Assembly: GCA_022605955.1 (NCBI GenBank)
Contig: JAKCOZ010000304.1
Coordinates: 216,434 to 280,433 of the forward strand
Origin: Rallus limicola
Taxonomy: Eukaryota; Chordata; Aves; Gruiformes; Rallidae
Direction: 5' to 3'
DNA: 64,000 bases
Below the pieces are notes generated by a model. The model had not been told where the DNA came from. It searched no databases and was given only the letters and a program-made list of their open reading frames with translations. Below, one piece after another: positions 61,261-64,000 of this stretch. Position numbers and translations under genes: made by a program. Positions within the stretch are counted from its first letter, which is position 1. Each line of letters starts with the position of its first letter.

Positions 61261-63952
61261 ATGAAAGGCATAGCTTGTCTGAAACCTCCTAACAGGACAC
61301 ACAAGCAGACCCTGTCACTTTGGCTCTCAGCCTTTTCCTTTGCCTGGAAAGAGGGAACATGCCTGGAACCTCCTACGGTGCTTTTCTCGGCCCTAGCAGA
61401 CTGCAGTTCAAAACATGCTAAACGTCCAGCAATAACTCCCAAAGTAAAGAAGCTAGGCATGAAAGGCATAGCTTGTCTGAAACCTCCTAACAGGACACAC
61501 AAGCAGACCCTGTCACTTTGGCTCTCAGCCTTTTCCTTTGCCTGGAAAGAGGGAACATGCCTGGAAGCTCCTACGGTGCTTTTCTCGGCCCTAGCAGACT
61601 GCAGTTCAAAACATGCTAAACGTCCAGCAATAACTCCCAAAGTAAAGAAGCTAGGACTGAAAGGCATAGCTTGTCTGAAACCTCCTAACAGGACACACAA
61701 GCAGACCCTGTCACTTTGGCTCTCAGCCTTTTCCTTTGCCTGGAAAGAGGGAACATGCCTGGAAGCTCCTACGGTGCTTTTCTCGGCCCTAGCAGACTGC
61801 AGTTCAAAACATGCTAAACGTCCAGCAATAACTCCCAAAGTAAAGAAGCTAGGCATGAAAGGCATAGCTTGTCTGAAACCTCCTAACAGGACACACAAGC
61901 AGACCCTGTCACTTTGGCTCTCAGCCTTTTCCTTTGCCTGGAAAGAAGGAACATACCTGCTACCTCCTACGGTGCTTTTCTCGGCCCTAGCAGACTGCAG
62001 TTCAAAACATGCTAAACGTCCAGCAATAACTCCCAAAGTAAAGAAGCTAGGACTGAAAGGCATAGCTTGTCTGGAACCTCCTAACAGGACACACAAGCAG
62101 ACCCTGTCACTTTGGCTCTCAGCCTTTTCCTTTGCCTGGAAAGAGGGAACATGCCTGGAAGCTCCTACGGTGCTTTTCTCGGCCCTAGCAGACTGCAGTT
62201 CAAAACATGCTAACGTCCAGCAATAACTCCCAAAGTAAAGAAGCTAGGACTGAAAGGCATAGCTTGTCTGAAACCTCCTAACAGGACACACAAGCAGACC
62301 CTGTCACTTTGGCTCTCAGCCTTTTCCTTTGCCTGGAAAGAGGGAACATGCCTGGAACCTCCTACGGTGCTTTTCTCGGCCCTAGCAGACTGCAGTTCAA
62401 AACATGCTAAACGTCCAGCAATAACTCCCAAAGTAAAGAAGCTAGGCATGAAAGGCATAGCTTGTCTGAAACCTCCTAACAGGACACACAAGCAGACCCT
62501 GTCACTTTGGCTCTCAGCCTTTTCCTTTGCCTGGAAAGAGGGAACATGCCTGGAAGCTCCTACGGTGCTTTTCTCGGCCCTAGCAGACTGCAGTTCAAAA
62601 CATGCTAAACGTCCAGCAATAACTCCAAAGTAAAGAAGCTAGGACTGAAAGGCATAGCTTGTCTGGAACCTCCTAACAGGACACACAAGCAGACCCTGTC
62701 ACTTTGGCTCTCAGCCTTTTCCTTTGCCTGGAAAGAGGGACATGCCTGGAAGCTCCTACGGTGCTTTTCTCGGCCCTAGCAGACTGCAGTTCAAAACATG
62801 CTAAACGTCCAGCAATAACTCCCAAAGTAAAGAAGCTAGGCATGAAAGGCATAGCTTGTCTGAAACCTCCTAACAGGACACACAAGCAGACCCTGTCACT
62901 TTGGCTCTCAGCCTTTTCCTTTGCCTGGAAAGAGGGAACATGCCTGGAAGCTCCTACGGTGCTTTTCTCGGCCCTAGCAGACTGCAGTTCAAAACATGCT
63001 AAACGTCCAGCAATAACTCCCAAAGTAAAGAAGCTAGGCATGAAAGGCATAGCTTGTCTGAAACCTCCTAACAGGACACACAAGCAGACCCTGTCACTTT
63101 GGCTCTCAGCCTTTTCCTTTGCCTGGAAAGAGGGAACATGCCTGGAAGCTCCTACGGTGCTTTTCTCGGCCCTAGCAGACTGCAGTTCAAAACATGCTAA
63201 ACGTCCAGCAATAACTCCCAAAGTAAAGAAGCTAGGACTGAAAGGCATAGCTTGTCTGAAACCTCCTAACAGGACACACAAGCAGACCCTGTCACTTTGG
63301 CTCTCAGCCTTTTCCTTTGCCTGGAAAGAGGGAACATGCCTGGAAGCTCCTACGGTGCTTTTCTCGGCCCTAGCAGACTGCAGTTCAAAACATGCTAAAC
63401 GTCCAGCAATAACTCCCAAAGTAAAGAAGCTAGGCATGAAAGGCATAGCTTGTCTGAAACCTCCTAACAGGACACACAAGCAGACCCTGTCACTTTGGCT
63501 CTCAGCCTTTTCCTTTGCCTGGAAAGAGGGAACATGCCTGGAAGCTCCTACGGTGCTTTTCTCGGCCCTAGCAGACTGCAGTTCAAAACATGCTAAACGT
63601 CCAGCAATAACTCCCAAAGTAAAGAAGCTAGGCATGAAAGGCATAGCTTGTCTGAAACCTCCTAACAGGACACACAAGCAGACCCTGTCACTTTGGCTCT
63701 CAGCCTTTTCCTTTGCCTGGAAAGAGGGAACATGCCTGGAAGCTCCTACGGTGCTTTTCTCGGCCCTAGCAGACTGCAGTTCAAAACATGCTAAACGTCC
63801 AGCAATAACTCCCAAAGTAAAGAAGCTAGGACTGAAAGGCATAGCTTGTCTGAAACCTCCTAACAGGACACACAAGCAGACCCTGTCACTTTGGCTCTCA
63901 GCCTTTTCCTTTGCCTGGAAAGAGGGAACATGCCTGGAACCTCCTACGGTGC
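60362..63952 (+). repeat. Right-end segment: 8-mer and 3-mer HORs, mostly G186 monomers
   Basis: The B-like motif AAGGAACATA at 60361 and 61946 is 1,585 bases apart, which is 8 units plus a 1-base insertion. The following units (CTGGAACC plus G186, AC/A, CA/G186, CTGGAACC plus G186) repeat in the same order. From about 62840 a 3-unit order (CA/G186, CA/G186, AC) occurs twice. Around 70% of units from 59280 on have G at site 186, against about 10% at the left end. Units here are otherwise very uniform. Confidence 0.8.
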
Positions 63953-63971
63953 TTTTCTCGGCCCTAGCAGG
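60617..63971. other. Cluster of five 1-base homopolymer-length indels
   Basis: Relative to the consensus: AAAA becomes AAAAA at 60617-60621; AAA becomes AA at 62212-62213; CCC becomes CC at 62625-62626; AA becomes A at 62740; G becomes GG at 63970-63971. Each shifts the repeat by one base. The preceding 306 units show no net phase shift. All five alter a run length by one, the error class typical of long-read consensus. I read these as probable assembly or polishing errors; genuine recent indels cannot be excluded from sequence alone. Confidence 0.85.
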
Positions 63972-64000
63972 ACTGCAGTTCAAAACATGCTAAACGTCCA
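63953..64000 (+). repeat. Partial monomer truncated by the window edge
   Basis: The first 47 unit bases of copy 324, from TTTTCTCGG through ACGTCCA, with an extra G at 63970-63971. The array evidently continues beyond the window. Confidence 0.97.

Larger units (their letters stand above)
1..64000 (+). repeat. 198-bp tandem satellite array, 323 full copies plus a partial copy, window-wide
   Basis: The motif TTTTCTCGG recurs every 198 bases from position 1 to the right edge. Copy 307 starts at 60589, exactly 306 x 198 after the first. Four 1-base indels then give a net shift of -2, so the last copy starts at 63953. All copies have the same orientation, with no inverted segment, interruption or inserted element. 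Monomers are near-identical, typically differing at 1 to 8 of 198 positions. The array has no boundary inside the window, so its true size is larger than 64 kb. The structure is that of a satellite, plausibly centromeric or pericentromeric heterochromatin. The family is not one I recognise. No gene, tRNA, rRNA, transposon or CRISPR array is embedded in it; there are no non-repeat spacers between copies. Confidence 0.99.

Noticed and set aside
1..64000. CRISPR array
   Set aside because: Direct repeats are present but there are no variable spacers: the whole 198-bp unit repeats and no cas-like gene exists.
1..64000. Transposon, retroelement or viral insertion
   Set aside because: No target-site duplications, terminal repeats or non-satellite sequence interrupt the array; every unit to 60588 is in phase.

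Overview
The whole 64,000-base window is one uninterrupted tandem satellite array. A single 198-bp monomer is repeated head to tail, always in the same orientation: 323 complete copies (1..63952) plus a 48-base partial copy at the right edge. No unique DNA, array boundary, transposon, RNA gene or credible protein gene is visible. Read-through is very long on both strands only because the monomer is 198 = 3 x 66 bases and two of its frames happen to lack a stop codon. Any tandem repeat of such a unit gives kilobase-scale artefactual ORFs.

The array points to a eukaryotic chromosome, most likely a centromeric, pericentromeric or other heterochromatic block. The consensus monomer is 49% GC (A57 C56 G41 T44). 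It holds 3 CpG where base composition predicts about 11.6, and several recurrent variants are CpG-to-CpA or CpG-to-TpG changes. This suggests a genome with methylated CpG (vertebrate favoured, plant possible). I do not recognise the satellite family and cannot name the species. There is no CENP-B box.

Monomers differ by a few percent at most. Main variant sites, in unit coordinates where 1 is the first T of TTTTCTCGG, are: 77-78 (CA, AC or CC); 105-106 (CC or TA); 34 (A or T); 186 (C or G); and a linked five-site haplotype at 170/178/183/184/194 (type A or type B). These markers reveal many local higher-order repeats (HORs) of different sizes: 7-mer and 17-mer at 14.3-21.7 kb, 11-mer at 24.6-32.4 kb, 7-mer at 34.1-36.9 kb, 5-mer at 37.3-39.3 kb, 24-mer at 47.0-53.3 kb, 26-mer at 54.1-61.3 kb, and 8-mer, 4-mer and 3-mer near the right end. 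No single HOR runs through the array. This looks like repeated local unequal exchange or segmental duplication in a young array.

Two features stand out. The first 306 units (1..60588) keep perfect 198-bp phase, while the last 3.4 kb carries five 1-base homopolymer-length changes, which looks more like declining assembly accuracy than biology. There is also a strong left-to-right change in variant composition: units with G at 186 rise from about 9% to about 71% by my hand count.
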